Below are positions 1 to 9,278 of a stretch of 64,000 nucleotides of DNA, piece by piece; positions within the stretch are counted from its first letter, which is position 1, and each line of letters opens with the position of its first letter. Location: positions 25,084-89,083 of the forward strand of contig CAZCFZ010000007.1 of the NCBI GenBank assembly GCA_964498065.1, given 5' to 3'. Both the position numbers and the translations under genes were made by a program. The DNA is from FEN-1297 sp964498065. GTDB taxonomy: Bacteria; Bacteroidota; Ignavibacteria; Ignavibacteriales; Ignavibacteriaceae. The notes under the pieces were generated by a model. It was not told the origin of the DNA, ran no database searches, and saw nothing but the letters and a program-made list of their open reading frames with translations.

Positions 1-1622
1 CATCGGAACAATTGCCCATTGCGAGCTCGCCGGTATTTTCACAAAGTTCAATATAACTTATGGAAGAAGGTTTATTAAAATCGTTATGACTAAACCTCTT
101 AATTTTTTTTGAGATTTCCGACATCATTTTTCCCCATATAGGTGCGCATGCTGTTCCCCCATATTGAAATCCGCCATGCAATTTTCTTTTAGGATTATCG
201 AATCCGATCCAGATTGCAGTTGAAAGTTCGGGATTATAGCCTACGAACCATGCATCTGTATAATTTTGAGTAGTTCCGGTTTTACCGGCTGCAGCTCCAT
301 AATAATATCTTCTAATTGAAGACGCTGTTCCGCTGTCGACTACGGTCTTGAGAGCAGTGGTTACAAGAAAGGCGGTTGCCGAATCCAGCACGCTTTTTCT
401 TTCCGTGGATCTGCTGTAGATTATCTTCCCGTTTTTATCTTCAATTTTAAGAATTGAAAATGGTTCTGCATACACACCTTCATCTGCAAATACCGAATAT
501 GAAGAAGCCATTTCCAGCGGAGTAACTTCTGCTGTGCCTAAGGCAATTGACGGATAATCCGGAATGTTTGATTGTATACCTAGTCTATGAGCAAAAGCCG
601 AAACAGAATCCGGAGCAGTTAAATGAGAAACAGCGTATGCTGCAGAAAGATTTATAGAATGTTGAATTGCGGATTCCATAGAAATGGGAGATGCTGTAAT
701 ATCATTATCATCGTTCTGTGGTTTCCATTCGTCGGTGCTTCCCGAATCAACAACTATTGGTTTGTTTAGTAATGGTTCCGCTAGAGTGTAGCCTTTTTCT
801 AAAAGACTCCCATATAAAAATGGTTTAAATGAAGAGCCCGGCTGCCGGTGAATTTGTACTGATCTGTTTAANNNNNNNNNNNNNNNNNNNNNNNNNNNNN
901 NNNNNNNNNNNNNNNNNNNNNNNNNNNNNNNNNNNNNNNNNNNNNNNNNNNNNNNNNNNNNNNNNNNNNNNTTCAACCAAATTATGTAAAACTATATTTC
1001 TTCTGGCAAGCATTTTACCCGGATGTTTAATAGGATCATAACCGTTGGGAGATTGCAAAAGTCCAATTAGTGCGGCGCTTTCGGTAATTGACAAATCATT
1101 CGGAGTTTTACTAAAATATTCTTCGGATGCCGCCCAAATACCGTATGCACTTCGGCCAAAATAAACCGTATTGAGATACATTAAAAGAATTTGATCTTTA
1201 GTAAACTTTTTTTCCAGCTTCCGGGCTAGGTCAATTTCTTCAATTTTTCTAGTAATCGTGCGTTCGTTGGTTAGAAATAAATTACGCGCCAGCTGCATTG
1301 TAATTGTGCTTCCGCCTTCAACTCGTCCGGTAATAGTTTTAAATATACCTCGAATAATTCCTTTTACCGAAACACCGTCATGATTGTAAAAATCTCTGTC
1401 TTCCGTGGCAATTAAGGACCATATAACATATTTTGAAACATTTCTTGTACTTTTTATATCGACCCTATCCTTTTCTCCGTAATAACCTATTAGACGGCCA
1501 TCCGATGTAACAGCGTAAGAAGCAAAAGGAATATTTATTGGAGGAAGGTCCTGTGAAAGTATATCATAGCTTACTGTAAAAAAAAGTAAGAATAGAATTA
1601 TGAATTTATATTTTAATCTCAA
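1..1622 (-). CDS. Class A penicillin-binding protein (PBP1A-like), partial and split by an assembly gap
   Basis: Bifunctional peptidoglycan synthase anchored in the inner membrane. Residues 1-25 form a signal anchor. The GT51 glycosyltransferase domain follows, with EDRDF (catalytic Glu about 74), GGSTITMQLARN, and the RKIEE and YLNTVYFG motifs. The 100-N gap (872-971) interrupts the gene. On the far side, reading the minus strand from 871 to 1 gives an open frame with all three transpeptidase motifs: SSFK (nucleophile Ser, in RQPGSSFKPF), SIN, and KTGTT. The two halves are out of frame only because the gap length is arbitrary, so I call one gene. The C-terminus runs off the window. The start is a TTG at 1622; an in-frame stop lies just upstream, so no longer start exists nearby. 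Identity as a class A PBP is secure; the exact paralogue is not. Confidence 0.93.
872..971. other. Assembly gap of exactly 100 N
   Basis: Positions 872-971 are all N. A run of exactly 100 is the conventional placeholder for a scaffold join of unknown length. The missing piece is the linker between the glycosyltransferase and transpeptidase domains of the flanking penicillin-binding protein gene. Confidence 0.97.
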
Positions 1623-1969
1623 ATCGGGCTCTTGAACATATTAACGAATTATAAATGAAAATTTAAAAACAAAAATAAATAATTTAAATTACTATTTAAG
1701 TGAGAAATTTAATTGATCTTTGTTCAATAATATAAAAGTTATGTTGAATATTTATTATAAGAATTTAAATGCACTTTGTGTAAATATATTTATTAGAGAA
1801 TTATTTAATTAATTCGTTATATTATCACTAAATTTGATTAACTATATATACTTCACCTATTCGTAAAAAAAATTAAATAATTGTTTAACATTTTCGTAAA
1901 AAAGATTATCTTAATGAATAAATTCGAAAGAGTTACGTTACTTTTAAGATAATTAACAGGGTAACCAAA
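1623..1969. other. Divergent intergenic region
   Basis: Very AT-rich spacer between the penicillin-binding protein gene (minus) and the small HTH gene (plus). No ORF or tRNA was found. It holds the inverted repeat described separately at 1906-1952 and two copies of a TTCGTAAAAAA-like stretch (about 1860 and 1893). It presumably contains the promoters for both genes, but I cannot place them confidently. Confidence 0.5.
1906..1952. promoter_or_regulatory. Inverted repeat upstream of small HTH gene, candidate operator
   Basis: TTATCTTAA at 1906-1914 is matched by its exact reverse complement TTAAGATAA at 1944-1952, 17 bases before the start of the HTH gene. Inverted 9-base arms close to the start of a small DNA-binding protein gene would suit autoregulation. 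The arms are AT-rich, so chance occurrence is possible. Confidence 0.35.
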
Positions 1970-2179
1970 ATGAAAGAATTATTTAGCGTGATTGAGGTTG
2001 CCAAATTATTGAAATTAAGCCGCTCTTCAGTTTTATACTATATAAAAGCGGGAAAATTAAAAGCAATCCGGGTTGGTAAAATATATATTATCTCTCAGGA
2101 AGATTTCGGCGAATTCTTAAAAAATCATAAATCAAAAAAGAAGAGTAAAAAACAAAATCAAACTTCTTTAGAATTTTAG
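1970..2179 (+). CDS. Small helix-turn-helix DNA-binding protein (excisionase/MerR-like HTH_17)
   Basis: A 69-residue protein with a winged HTH typical of excisionase-family DNA-binding domains: VIEVAKLLKLSRSSVLYYIKAGKLKAIRVG over residues 7-36 in outline, then a short wing and the acidic helix EDFGEFL. The C-terminal tail is a run of Lys, Ser and Gln (about 53-65). No integrase or recombinase lies nearby, so it is more likely a chromosomal transcription factor than a phage excisionase. The ATG at 1970 follows a purine-rich AACAGGGTAACC stretch that can serve as ribosome binding site. The target is unknown; the inverted repeat just upstream is a candidate. Confidence 0.8.
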   Translation: MKELFSVIEVAKLLKLSRSSVLYYIKAGKLKAIRVGKIYIISQEDFGEFLKNHKSKKKSKKQNQTSLEF

Positions 2180-2724
2180 AAGGGGGAAAAATCGACCGCA
2201 TTTACTATTTAACAGATTTTTCAATATAAAATTGTTGGTTATGTGAAAATTTTATGAATTTCCAGGGCTATTCTATCTTAAAAAATCAACAATATTTAAT
2301 CCCTTGATAAGAATAATAATATTTAATTTAATTATTCTAAATATTATGGAACTTTTATCTCCAGGAATAATCTAATAATTATAGATGTTGATTTATTCTA
2401 GGAAATAGACTAAGTATGATATAAAACACATAAATTAAAGAAAGATGAAATAAATTATAGCGAAATATAAAAATTCATATATTATTATAATTTATAAGTT
2501 TAGCAAGTTTCTTTTAAGGATTTTTTAAATTGATACGTAAGTATGGCTTTAATAATGGCTTAAAATTAAATATTTAGTAATAAGAAAAGATAAAAAATTT
2601 GATTGTAGTCCTATTTTTGCCTTACATTTCTTTAAAATAATTGTTTATATTTACAATTTGGAATATTTTCAAAATAAATGGACATTCTTTTTAATAATAA
2701 AATAACATTAGGGAGCTAGGTAAA
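2180..2724. other. AT-rich intergenic region before the sigma factor gene
   Basis: No ORF of substance or RNA gene was recognised. AATATTTA (2318-2325) pairs with TAAATATT (2338-2345), an AT-only hairpin of doubtful meaning. A TATATTTA box at 2646-2653, like the -7 element of Bacteroidota promoters, lies about 70 bases before the TTG start and may drive the sigma factor gene; no well-spaced upstream TTTG accompanies it. Confidence 0.4.
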
Positions 2725-3582
2725 TTGAAAATAACAAAGCAATTCACCAACCGTGAAAGTAAGTCTTTAGATCAGTATTTATTAGAGATTGGAAAAGTTG
2801 ATTTAATAACTCCGGAACAGGAAATAGAATTAGCGAAAAGAATAAAGAAGGGAGATAGACTAGCCCTTGAAGCCTTGACGAAGGCAAATTTACGTTTCGT
2901 AGTTAGTGTTGCAAAACAATTTCAAAATCAGGGTTTATCTCTCGGAGATCTAATAAATGAAGGTAATCTTGGTTTAATAAAAGCTGCTGAAAGATTTGAT
3001 GAAACAAGAGGATTTAAATTTATTTCTTATGCAGTTTGGTGGATTAGGCAATCAATTATGCAGGCCATTGCCGAGCAATCAAGAATGGTAAGATTACCGT
3101 TAAACAGGGTCGGTACCTTAAATAAGTTGGGTAAAGCTTACTCCAAATTAGAGCAGGAGTACGAAAGAAAACCAAGCGCCGCAGAACTTGCGGAAGAACT
3201 TGATATGAAAACCGATGAAGTAAGCGATACACTTCAATTATACGGAAGACACGTTTCAATGGATGCGCCTTTCTCAGGCGATGACGATAAAAATAGTTTA
3301 ATCGATGTGCTTCCAAACGATCAGCAGCCTGCGCCGGATGTAAAGCTTATGCAGGAATCTTTAAAGGCCGAAGTTGAAAGTGTCCTTTCAACTTTAAGTG
3401 AAAGGGAAGCAAGTGTTTTAAGATTATATTTTGGTATTAATAGCGAACATTCTGCAACCCTGGAAGAAATAGGCGAAAGATTTAACTTAACAAGGGAAAG
3501 AGTAAGACAGATAAAAGAAAAGGCTCTTCGATCACTAAGACACCCTTCAAGAAGTCAAAATCTAAAAGCTTACTTAGGTTAA
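2725..3582 (+). CDS. rpoD: RNA polymerase primary sigma factor (RpoD/SigA type)
   Basis: A 285-residue sigma-70 protein that directs RNA polymerase to housekeeping promoters. Regions in order: 1.2 (SLDQYLLEIGKVDLITPEQE, about 13-32); region 2 with ALTKANLRFVVSVAKQF and the -10-recognition stretch FKFISYAVWWIRQSI (about 94-110); region 3 (RLPLNRVG to about 205); and region 4 with the HTH ATLEEIGERFNLTRERVRQIKEKAL near 245-270. Region 1.1 and the large non-conserved insert of proteobacterial RpoD are absent, as is normal for Bacteroidota-type primary sigma factors of about 285-290 residues. The start is TTG at 2725, with GGGAGCTAGG 5-14 bases upstream as ribosome binding site. A bidirectional terminator follows the stop. 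Confidence 0.95.
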   Translation: MKITKQFTNRESKSLDQYLLEIGKVDLITPEQEIELAKRIKKGDRLALEALTKANLRFVVSVAKQFQNQGLSLGDLINEGNLGLIKAAERFDETRGFKFISYAVWWIRQSIMQAIAEQSRMVRLPLNRVGTLNKLGKAYSKLEQEYERKPSAAELAEELDMKTDEVSDTLQLYGRHVSMDAPFSGDDDKNSLIDVLPNDQQPAPDVKLMQESLKAEVESVLSTLSEREASVLRLYFGINSEHSATLEEIGERFNLTRERVRQIKEKALRSLRHPSRSQNLKAYLG

Positions 3583-3591
3583 TTTTATGGT

Positions 3592-3633
3592 ATTCCGTTT
3601 CTCTTCAAATGAAGACGAAACGGAATTCCTCTT
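3592..3633. terminator. Bidirectional intrinsic terminator between convergent genes
   Basis: ATTCCGTTTCTCTTC (from 3592) pairs with GAAGACGAAACGGAAT (ending 3626), a 15-base-pair stem with one bulged base and an AAAT loop, followed by TCCTCTTT. It lies between the convergent sigma factor and coiled-coil genes and could end transcription from both sides. Confidence 0.75.
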
Positions 3634-3650
3634 TATCGCTTCTTAAAATT

Positions 3651-4373
3651 TTAATCTGAAAACTTTTCAATCCACTCTGAATCAAGCCCGTGTTTTTTAA
3701 ATAAATCGGAATATTTAACTATAAAACTTTTTTTGACATTATCCAGCTCCTGAACAAAATCTTTTAACGCCACATCTCCGCCGTATGTAAAGAAATAATC
3801 AACTAATTTTTCCAGGTATATTATTGTTAGATGCGATAAAATTGCGAAAGCTTTATCGGTTGTATCATCCAGTTCACTGAGATTTTTTTCTTCATCCGTA
3901 CGCAATACTTCTTCCTCATCTAATACGGAATAATTATCAATTTTATCTTCAATTTCTTTTAAAACAGCCCAATTTGTTGCCAGCTGAAATAATAAATCCA
4001 GTATTTCCGAAAGCTTTTTTTCTCGTTCGGAAATGTACGATGATCTAGCTCCCTCCTTTAATGCAATATCTTTAGTTTCAATTTCAAGCTTATTTAACAG
4101 ACTAATAAGGTTCATTTGTTCCTTGGAATTATCTGCTATAGCACGGAATTTAAAAATGATCTTGTCGTCAAATGTTATTTCAGAGTCGGTAAATATTCCG
4201 TTCTCTTCAAGCAAATTTAAAATAGCCTGACTCATATCCGGGTAACGTCTTTCCAGGTATTCTTTTGTATAATTTAAGTTATTATACTTTTCTGCTCGTT
4301 CGTCAATCATACTTGCTAAGTAGGATTTTAATTTAAGAAGAGTAAGAAACAAACTTTTGTTATCCGCTCCCAT
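3651..4373 (-). CDS. Hypothetical acidic helical/coiled-coil protein
   Basis: A 240-residue protein I do not recognise. It has no signal peptide or membrane segment, so it is probably cytoplasmic. The sequence is rich in Glu, Lys, Asp and Leu, with long predicted helices (roughly 85-165, including EREKKLSEILDLLFQL and LKEIEDKI) and an acidic stretch LDEEEVLRTDEEKNLSELDD near 150-170. The ATG at 4373 is preceded by GGGGTATAAA, giving a plausible ribosome binding site. It is convergent with the sigma factor gene and divergent from the lytic transglycosylase gene, so it appears to be a single-gene unit. No function can be assigned. Confidence 0.75.
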   Translation of the reverse strand: MGADNKSLFLTLLKLKSYLASMIDERAEKYNNLNYTKEYLERRYPDMSQAILNLLEENGIFTDSEITFDDKIIFKFRAIADNSKEQMNLISLLNKLEIETKDIALKEGARSSYISEREKKLSEILDLLFQLATNWAVLKEIEDKIDNYSVLDEEEVLRTDEEKNLSELDDTTDKAFAILSHLTIIYLEKLVDYFFTYGGDVALKDFVQELDNVKKSFIVKYSDLFKKHGLDSEWIEKFSD

Positions 4374-4568
4374 TTTATACCCCGTTTGAACTTAGTAAAT
4401 ATTTACGTATTAAATTTATTAAAAAACATTATAATAGTCATTAATTTTTGTGTTTATTCCTTGTATAAGGGATTTAACTTTTGCCGTTTATTTTTATAAT
4501 GTTTTAATAACTTATGATGTAGGATAATTTATTTATATTTAAGAGTATAAAAGAAAAGGTTTTAATCA

Positions 4569-5540
4569 ATGGAAAACGGACAAGTAAAGAAAAAATTTCT
4601 GGATTCAAATTATGCATATTTTTTAATCGGATTTACCATCGGAATGCTTATCTTGATTATTTACGGCACATATAAAACCAATAAGGATAGTAAATCTAAA
4701 AATAACAATGACTCAGCTGCTATACGTAAAGTAGTATTACCTGAAATCCCTGACAGTCTGAATTTTGCCGGAGAACCGGTTCCTATGTATAATTTTGAAG
4801 TAAAGGAAAGAATAGAGAGAGAATTTTTAGTAAATACTTACTGGTATGCTTCTACTATATTGGCGCTAAAGAGGGCTAACAGATGGTTTCCCGTGATTGA
4901 ACCTATTTTAAGGAAGTATAATATTCCAGATGATTTTAAATATGTGCCTGTTGTTGAGAGTAATTTGACAAATGCTGCATCATCAGCCGGTGCAATCGGA
5001 TATTGGCAGTTTACAAAAGATGTAGCCAGAAAATTCGGACTTGAAGTGAACAATCAAGTCGATGAAAGATACAATGTAAAAAAATCCACGGAAGCTGCAT
5101 GCAAATATTTTATTGCTGCTGATAGTGAATTTAATAACTGGACATTGGCTGCAGCAGCTTTTAATATGGGTTCGAACGGTCTTAAAGATCAGCTTGAGAA
5201 GCAGAAAGCAAAAAACTATTATAATCTTGTCCTTAGTGATGAAACTTCAAGATACATTCCTAGAATAATAGCAATGAAAGAAATTCTAACACATCCTGAG
5301 GAGTATGGCTATTATTTGAAACATGATGAACTTTATATGCCTCTTAAAACGTTTGATGTAGAAGTAAATTCATCTGTAAAAAACTGGGCTGATTTTGCTT
5401 TTAGCCAGGGAATAAATTACAAAATATTGAAGTTTTATAATCCATGGCTTAGAGATACCTTCTTAAAAAATAAAAGAAATAAAACCTACACTATTGAAAT
5501 ACCGGAAAAGGGAAGCATTAAAATTGTGAAAGAGAAATAA
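4569..5540 (+). CDS. Membrane-bound lytic murein transglycosylase (GH23, MltD-like)
   Basis: Cleaves the glycan strands of peptidoglycan non-hydrolytically in the periplasm. Residues 15-37 (YAYFLIGFTIGMLILIIYGTY) form an N-terminal membrane anchor. The SLT domain spans about 100-235. Its signature is VVESNLTNAASSAGAIGYWQF, in which the Glu of VVES is the catalytic acid, followed by the AAAAFNMG motif. The tail (about 260-323, VNSSVKNWADFAFSQGINYKILKFYNPWL) resembles the region after the SLT domain in MltD, but LysM repeats are absent, so the protein is shorter than E. coli MltD. ATG at 4569; a TATATTTA box sits at 4534-4541. It is a single gene flanked by long spacers. Confidence 0.9.
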   Translation: MENGQVKKKFLDSNYAYFLIGFTIGMLILIIYGTYKTNKDSKSKNNNDSAAIRKVVLPEIPDSLNFAGEPVPMYNFEVKERIEREFLVNTYWYASTILALKRANRWFPVIEPILRKYNIPDDFKYVPVVESNLTNAASSAGAIGYWQFTKDVARKFGLEVNNQVDERYNVKKSTEAACKYFIAADSEFNNWTLAAAAFNMGSNGLKDQLEKQKAKNYYNLVLSDETSRYIPRIIAMKEILTHPEEYGYYLKHDELYMPLKTFDVEVNSSVKNWADFAFSQGINYKILKFYNPWLRDTFLKNKRNKTYTIEIPEKGSIKIVKEK

Positions 5541-6191
5541 TATTACAGATTTAAATTATGCTTTGCAAAAATTTATCCTACAATCTACGAATTTGGTTTT
5601 CTTTAGATCATTTATAAATTATTCTTCCTAATAAATTACTCAATCCGGATTAAATTAATTAATTTCTGAAGTTACGCAATTCTTATATTTAGCTCCTTCA
5701 GAGTATTATAGGAACTTTCTTCATCAATAAACCGGAATGGTATCCCGGCTTTGAATATGTGACGCTTTTGGCAAAGCCATTCCTTTGGAAGAGCATCATT
5801 TTGAAGATTAATGTCCCTGAAAGGGACAAATAATTTAGCCGAGAGCAAGCCCTCGGTAAAAAATCCAACAGTATTTGAGAACCCTGAAAGGATTCAATAA
5901 GGTATGTTGCCTAACTTCAGTTAATTTCAGAAAACTGATAAGATATCAGAAATCTGATGATTATTTTAAGTGATATACCTGAATTATCACCTCTTTTAAA
6001 TCATTCACCGCAATTTAAATAAGCATTTCAACAGAAAAACCTTCCATCAATAATTCCAAGTAAACGGTATAATAATTGTTTACATAGAAATTATTCGACA
6101 ATTAAGAATTTTCTCAGGAATATTTTATAAGACTGCTAGTTTGATTAAATATAAATTTTTCGACTGCCTTTATGATAAAACAGGAGGTTAA
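5541..6191. other. Long intergenic region with a structured repeat-like segment
   Basis: A 651-base spacer between the lytic transglycosylase and serpin genes. The middle (about 5690-5905) is less AT-rich and packed with palindromes, described separately. The flanks are plain AT-rich sequence. AGAAAACTGATAAGATATCAGAAATCTGATGATT (5929-5962) in summary contains repeated CTGAT/ATCAG units. I see no ORF with coding character. Confidence 0.5.
5690..5905. repeat. Palindrome-rich, REP-like or MITE-like intergenic segment
   Basis: Four inverted repeats lie within about 170 bases. GGAATGG (5734) pairs with CCATTCC (ending 5783), with CTTTG/CAAAG extending the stem. GTCCCTGAAAGGGAC (5813-5827) is a perfect palindrome around GAA. 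CCGAG (5839) pairs with CTCGG (ending 5856). AACCCTGAAAGGATT (5880-5894) is a decayed version of the CCCTGAAAGGG unit. CCCTGAAAGGG-type extragenic palindromes are, from memory, common in Bacteroidota and Ignavibacteria genomes. A second copy is not present in this window, so repeat status is inferred. Confidence 0.45.
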
Positions 6192-7421
6192 ATGAAAAAA
6201 TATTTATTCTTAATAATTACATCTCTGCTTGCCTTTGTTTATTGGCAATGTTCAAATCCTATTTCTTCACCCTTTCAAATCACAAAAAATATATCTTCGG
6301 CCGATAAACAATTGGTTAAATCAGCGGAGTTATTCGGTCTAAATCTTTTTAAACAGGTTAACCAATCTGCGGGTGATACAAACATTTTCATTTCTCCTCT
6401 AAGCGTATCGACTGCATTAGGAATGGTCCTTAACGGGGCAAATGGAAAAACTTACGATGAAATAAAATCCACTCTTGAACTTCCGGGGAATACACAGGAT
6501 GAAATAAATCAGTCTTACCAAAATTTGAATAACCTCTTAACTCTAATAGATCCTAAAGTGATATTTGAATCTGCCAATTCCATTTGGTACCGTCAAGGTG
6601 TTTCATTCGAGCAAAGCTTTCTTGACATTAACAAAACATATTTTGATGCGGAGATCCAAGCATTGAATTTTTCCGAACCTTCTTCTGTGAATACAATAAA
6701 CAACTGGGTAAGTGAAAAAACGAAGCAAAAAATAACCGGTATAATCGATAGGATACCACAAGATGCGGTTATGTATTTGATTAATGCAATTTATTTTAAG
6801 GGTACATGGCTTTACAAATTCGACAGTACGGCAACAGAAGATGATAATTTTTATATAACGCCGGGCAATTCTGTAATCTGTAAAATGATGGATCAAAAAA
6901 ACAAATTTGATTATTACCAGTCCGATAATTATCAAGCAATAAAGCTGCCGTACGGTAATGGTGATTTTGAAATGCTTGTTATTTTACCTTCGAGCGGTAC
7001 TGATATAAATTCACTCATTAACCAAATGGATGATAGTTACTGGAACAATCTTCTTGCAAAAATGGACTCGGCAGAAGTAAATCTTTGGCTGCCTAAATTT
7101 AAAATTGAGTATTCCATTACACTCAATGATGCATTAAAGGCGATGGGAATGGTATCGGCTTTCGATGATGCTGATTTTTCGAAAATGCGACCTGAAAAAG
7201 ATTTATTTATATCAAGAGTCCTGCACAAAACTTACGTTAAGGTCGATGAAGAAGGAACGGAAGCTGCAGGTGTAACTGCAGTGGAATTTACAAGAAGTTC
7301 AGTTTCACCCGGGAACAATGAAGTTTATATGAAAATCAATCGCCCGTTTATTTTTGCAATAAGGGAAAACTCTTCGGGTGCAATTTTGTTTGTAGGGAAA
7401 GTTGTAAATCCGGATCAATAA
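6192..7421 (+). CDS. Serpin-family protease inhibitor, secreted lipoprotein
   Basis: A 409-residue serpin, an irreversible suicide inhibitor of serine or cysteine proteases. The N-terminus MKKYLFLIITSLLAFVYWQC is a lipoprotein signal with lipobox Cys20, so it is probably attached to the envelope or cell surface. The serpin core includes NIFISPLSVSTALGMVLNGA (about 63-82), the shutter sequence YLINAIYFKGTW, and the C-terminal signature NRPFIFAIRENSSGAILFVGKV. The reactive-centre hinge EEGTEAAG (353-360) is canonical, so it is likely inhibitory rather than a storage-type serpin. Counting as in alpha-1-antitrypsin puts P1 at Ser369 and P1' at Ser370; one residue shorter gives Arg368 as P1, a trypsin-like target. 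AGGAGG sits just before the ATG. It is followed after 14 bases by a barrel protein gene. Confidence 0.95.
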   Translation: MKKYLFLIITSLLAFVYWQCSNPISSPFQITKNISSADKQLVKSAELFGLNLFKQVNQSAGDTNIFISPLSVSTALGMVLNGANGKTYDEIKSTLELPGNTQDEINQSYQNLNNLLTLIDPKVIFESANSIWYRQGVSFEQSFLDINKTYFDAEIQALNFSEPSSVNTINNWVSEKTKQKITGIIDRIPQDAVMYLINAIYFKGTWLYKFDSTATEDDNFYITPGNSVICKMMDQKNKFDYYQSDNYQAIKLPYGNGDFEMLVILPSSGTDINSLINQMDDSYWNNLLAKMDSAEVNLWLPKFKIEYSITLNDALKAMGMVSAFDDADFSKMRPEKDLFISRVLHKTYVKVDEEGTEAAGVTAVEFTRSSVSPGNNEVYMKINRPFIFAIRENSSGAILFVGKVVNPDQ

Positions 7422-7435
7422 TAATTAGAAAAAAA

Positions 7436-9238
7436 ATGAAAAAAATATTATTACTAATTCTATTTTGTCAAATTGCGGTTTTAGCGCAATATAATAACGA
7501 AGCTGTAACCGAGGAAAGCTTTGAAGAATCGAATATATATTTTCAGAGCCATTACTTAAATCCTTACGCCATACAAAACTTTGATAAAGTTACTCCAGGG
7601 CTGATTAATAATCCGTTTTTAAATCTTCACATAAATCCGGCCAACCTCCCTAAACTTGATACAAGCAATGCATTGGTCTATCTGGATTTTAGAGGCGATA
7701 GAACGGAACCAAAGGTAGTTCAGACTTATGTTGTTCCGCTTTATTATTCGAATATTTACTATCCGCCGCAGCCGGATCCTCGACTAATTTCCCAGGCGAG
7801 AACAGAGCCTGAACCGATCTTTTCTTTCGGGATTCTGTCTTATCCGTTAAAAGATATTACCGATAAATTTATGCTGGGAGGTACTTATCAATTAATTCAA
7901 AAAAGTGAAAAGTATTACACTATGCCTTACTGGATTTACCAGCCTAATTATTACCTGGATGCTTTTAATGTTAGAGCCAATGTTTCTTCAAGTGTTCCTG
8001 TTCAGCCGCGTTATGCAGGTAAAGATGAGATGACAAATGAAATACATTTATTTTCCCTTTTTGCAGGCTACCGATTTACGGATGATTTAAGTGCCGGAAT
8101 CTCAGTCGACGGAGTTTTTCAAAACCGCAGCGGGGGTTATTTGAATTTGAATAACAGCGAATACGGAAGTACCAGCAACTATACTTATTCAAATTTACAA
8201 TCTTCCGATAAATCGGAAAAGTATCATCATATTGATTTAAGTGCCGGTGTTGAATACAACTTCATGCAAAAAATATTGTTAGGATTGAGAGGAGGAATTC
8301 TACACGGCAATGCCGATCAAAATTATTCAACGGGGAGCGGCTACTTTTATCAATATAATGATCCTAATACCGGCAGCAACTGGAGTATAAATAATTCAAA
8401 TTCATCAACAGTTCAGTCGTGGAATCATAACGGCGATACAAAATATATAGGATTCAATTTTTCGGGAAATAGAAATAATTCAAAAGTATTTTCCGGCTAT
8501 TATAAATATACGTGGAGCGATATTTCGCTTTCATCTACTTCTACAATTTTCGATACTTCAAATTATTCATCTTTCTATACATATAATTCCGATACCTCGC
8601 GGTATTCCTACAATTCATATACTCATGACAATAGAACAGGCCGGGGACTAAGAACAGTTAAGATGCATGAGCTATTGTTAAATTATAAAAGCAAAGTAAC
8701 ATCACATGTAACGGTTCAGGTGGGAGTTTATTTTAATTCTACCGTAACAAGAATAAATGATACGGAACCTGTTACAGCTGCAAGATATTCTGCAAATAGT
8801 TCCGTTTATACCAATCAATCTCAAAATTACAGCTACATGAATTATTTATTGGAGAACAAACAATTAAGCTGGGATTACAATTCAACTTACTGGACATTAC
8901 AAATACCTGTCGTTATTAATTTCGATATCTCCCGGTACTGGAGTATTATGCTTGGCTTAAACCGGATATTGGATAATTGGGATATTACCGATCAAACTCT
9001 CGCTTACTTTAACGAAAGGCAAAGAATTGAAAACGGTACAACAAAAACCGAGAAAAATTTTATTGAAAGCTATACGCAGCCGGAGAAAAAGATTACCGAA
9101 GATCGTGTGAAAATTTTTACAAGCTTTCAGGTTAATCTTTCTCATGCGTACAGAGTCAGACTTCTTATTGATCCCGAATTCGGCGATGAATTTCTTAGCA
9201 TCCAACAATGGTGGCTGAGCTTTGAAGCAGAGATATAA
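7436..9238 (+). CDS. Putative outer-membrane beta-barrel protein
   Basis: A 600-residue protein with a signal peptide (MKKILLLILFCQIAVLAQ, cleavage after about residue 18). The mature part has many alternating-hydrophobicity strands rich in Tyr, Ser and Asn, such as ISAGISVDGVF-like and EKYHHIDLSAGVEYNF segments. It ends in WWLSFEAEI, resembling the aromatic/hydrophobic terminal strand of outer-membrane barrels. I cannot name a family. It lies 14 bases after the serpin gene and just before another barrel gene, so the three probably form one transcript. ATG at 7436, after an AATAATTAGAAAAAAA stretch with only a weak ribosome binding site. Confidence 0.75.
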   Translation: MKKILLLILFCQIAVLAQYNNEAVTEESFEESNIYFQSHYLNPYAIQNFDKVTPGLINNPFLNLHINPANLPKLDTSNALVYLDFRGDRTEPKVVQTYVVPLYYSNIYYPPQPDPRLISQARTEPEPIFSFGILSYPLKDITDKFMLGGTYQLIQKSEKYYTMPYWIYQPNYYLDAFNVRANVSSSVPVQPRYAGKDEMTNEIHLFSLFAGYRFTDDLSAGISVDGVFQNRSGGYLNLNNSEYGSTSNYTYSNLQSSDKSEKYHHIDLSAGVEYNFMQKILLGLRGGILHGNADQNYSTGSGYFYQYNDPNTGSNWSINNSNSSTVQSWNHNGDTKYIGFNFSGNRNNSKVFSGYYKYTWSDISLSSTSTIFDTSNYSSFYTYNSDTSRYSYNSYTHDNRTGRGLRTVKMHELLLNYKSKVTSHVTVQVGVYFNSTVTRINDTEPVTAARYSANSSVYTNQSQNYSYMNYLLENKQLSWDYNSTYWTLQIPVVINFDISRYWSIMLGLNRILDNWDITDQTLAYFNERQRIENGTTKTEKNFIESYTQPEKKITEDRVKIFTSFQVNLSHAYRVRLLIDPEFGDEFLSIQQWWLSFEAEI

Positions 9239-9278
9239 TCTTTCTGCAGAAAATTTTAATTTTAAAAGGGAATCAAAT

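Noticed and set aside
829..1041. Plus-strand open frame crossing the N run
   Set aside because: It exists only because N codons contain no stop, and it lies antisense to the penicillin-binding protein gene.
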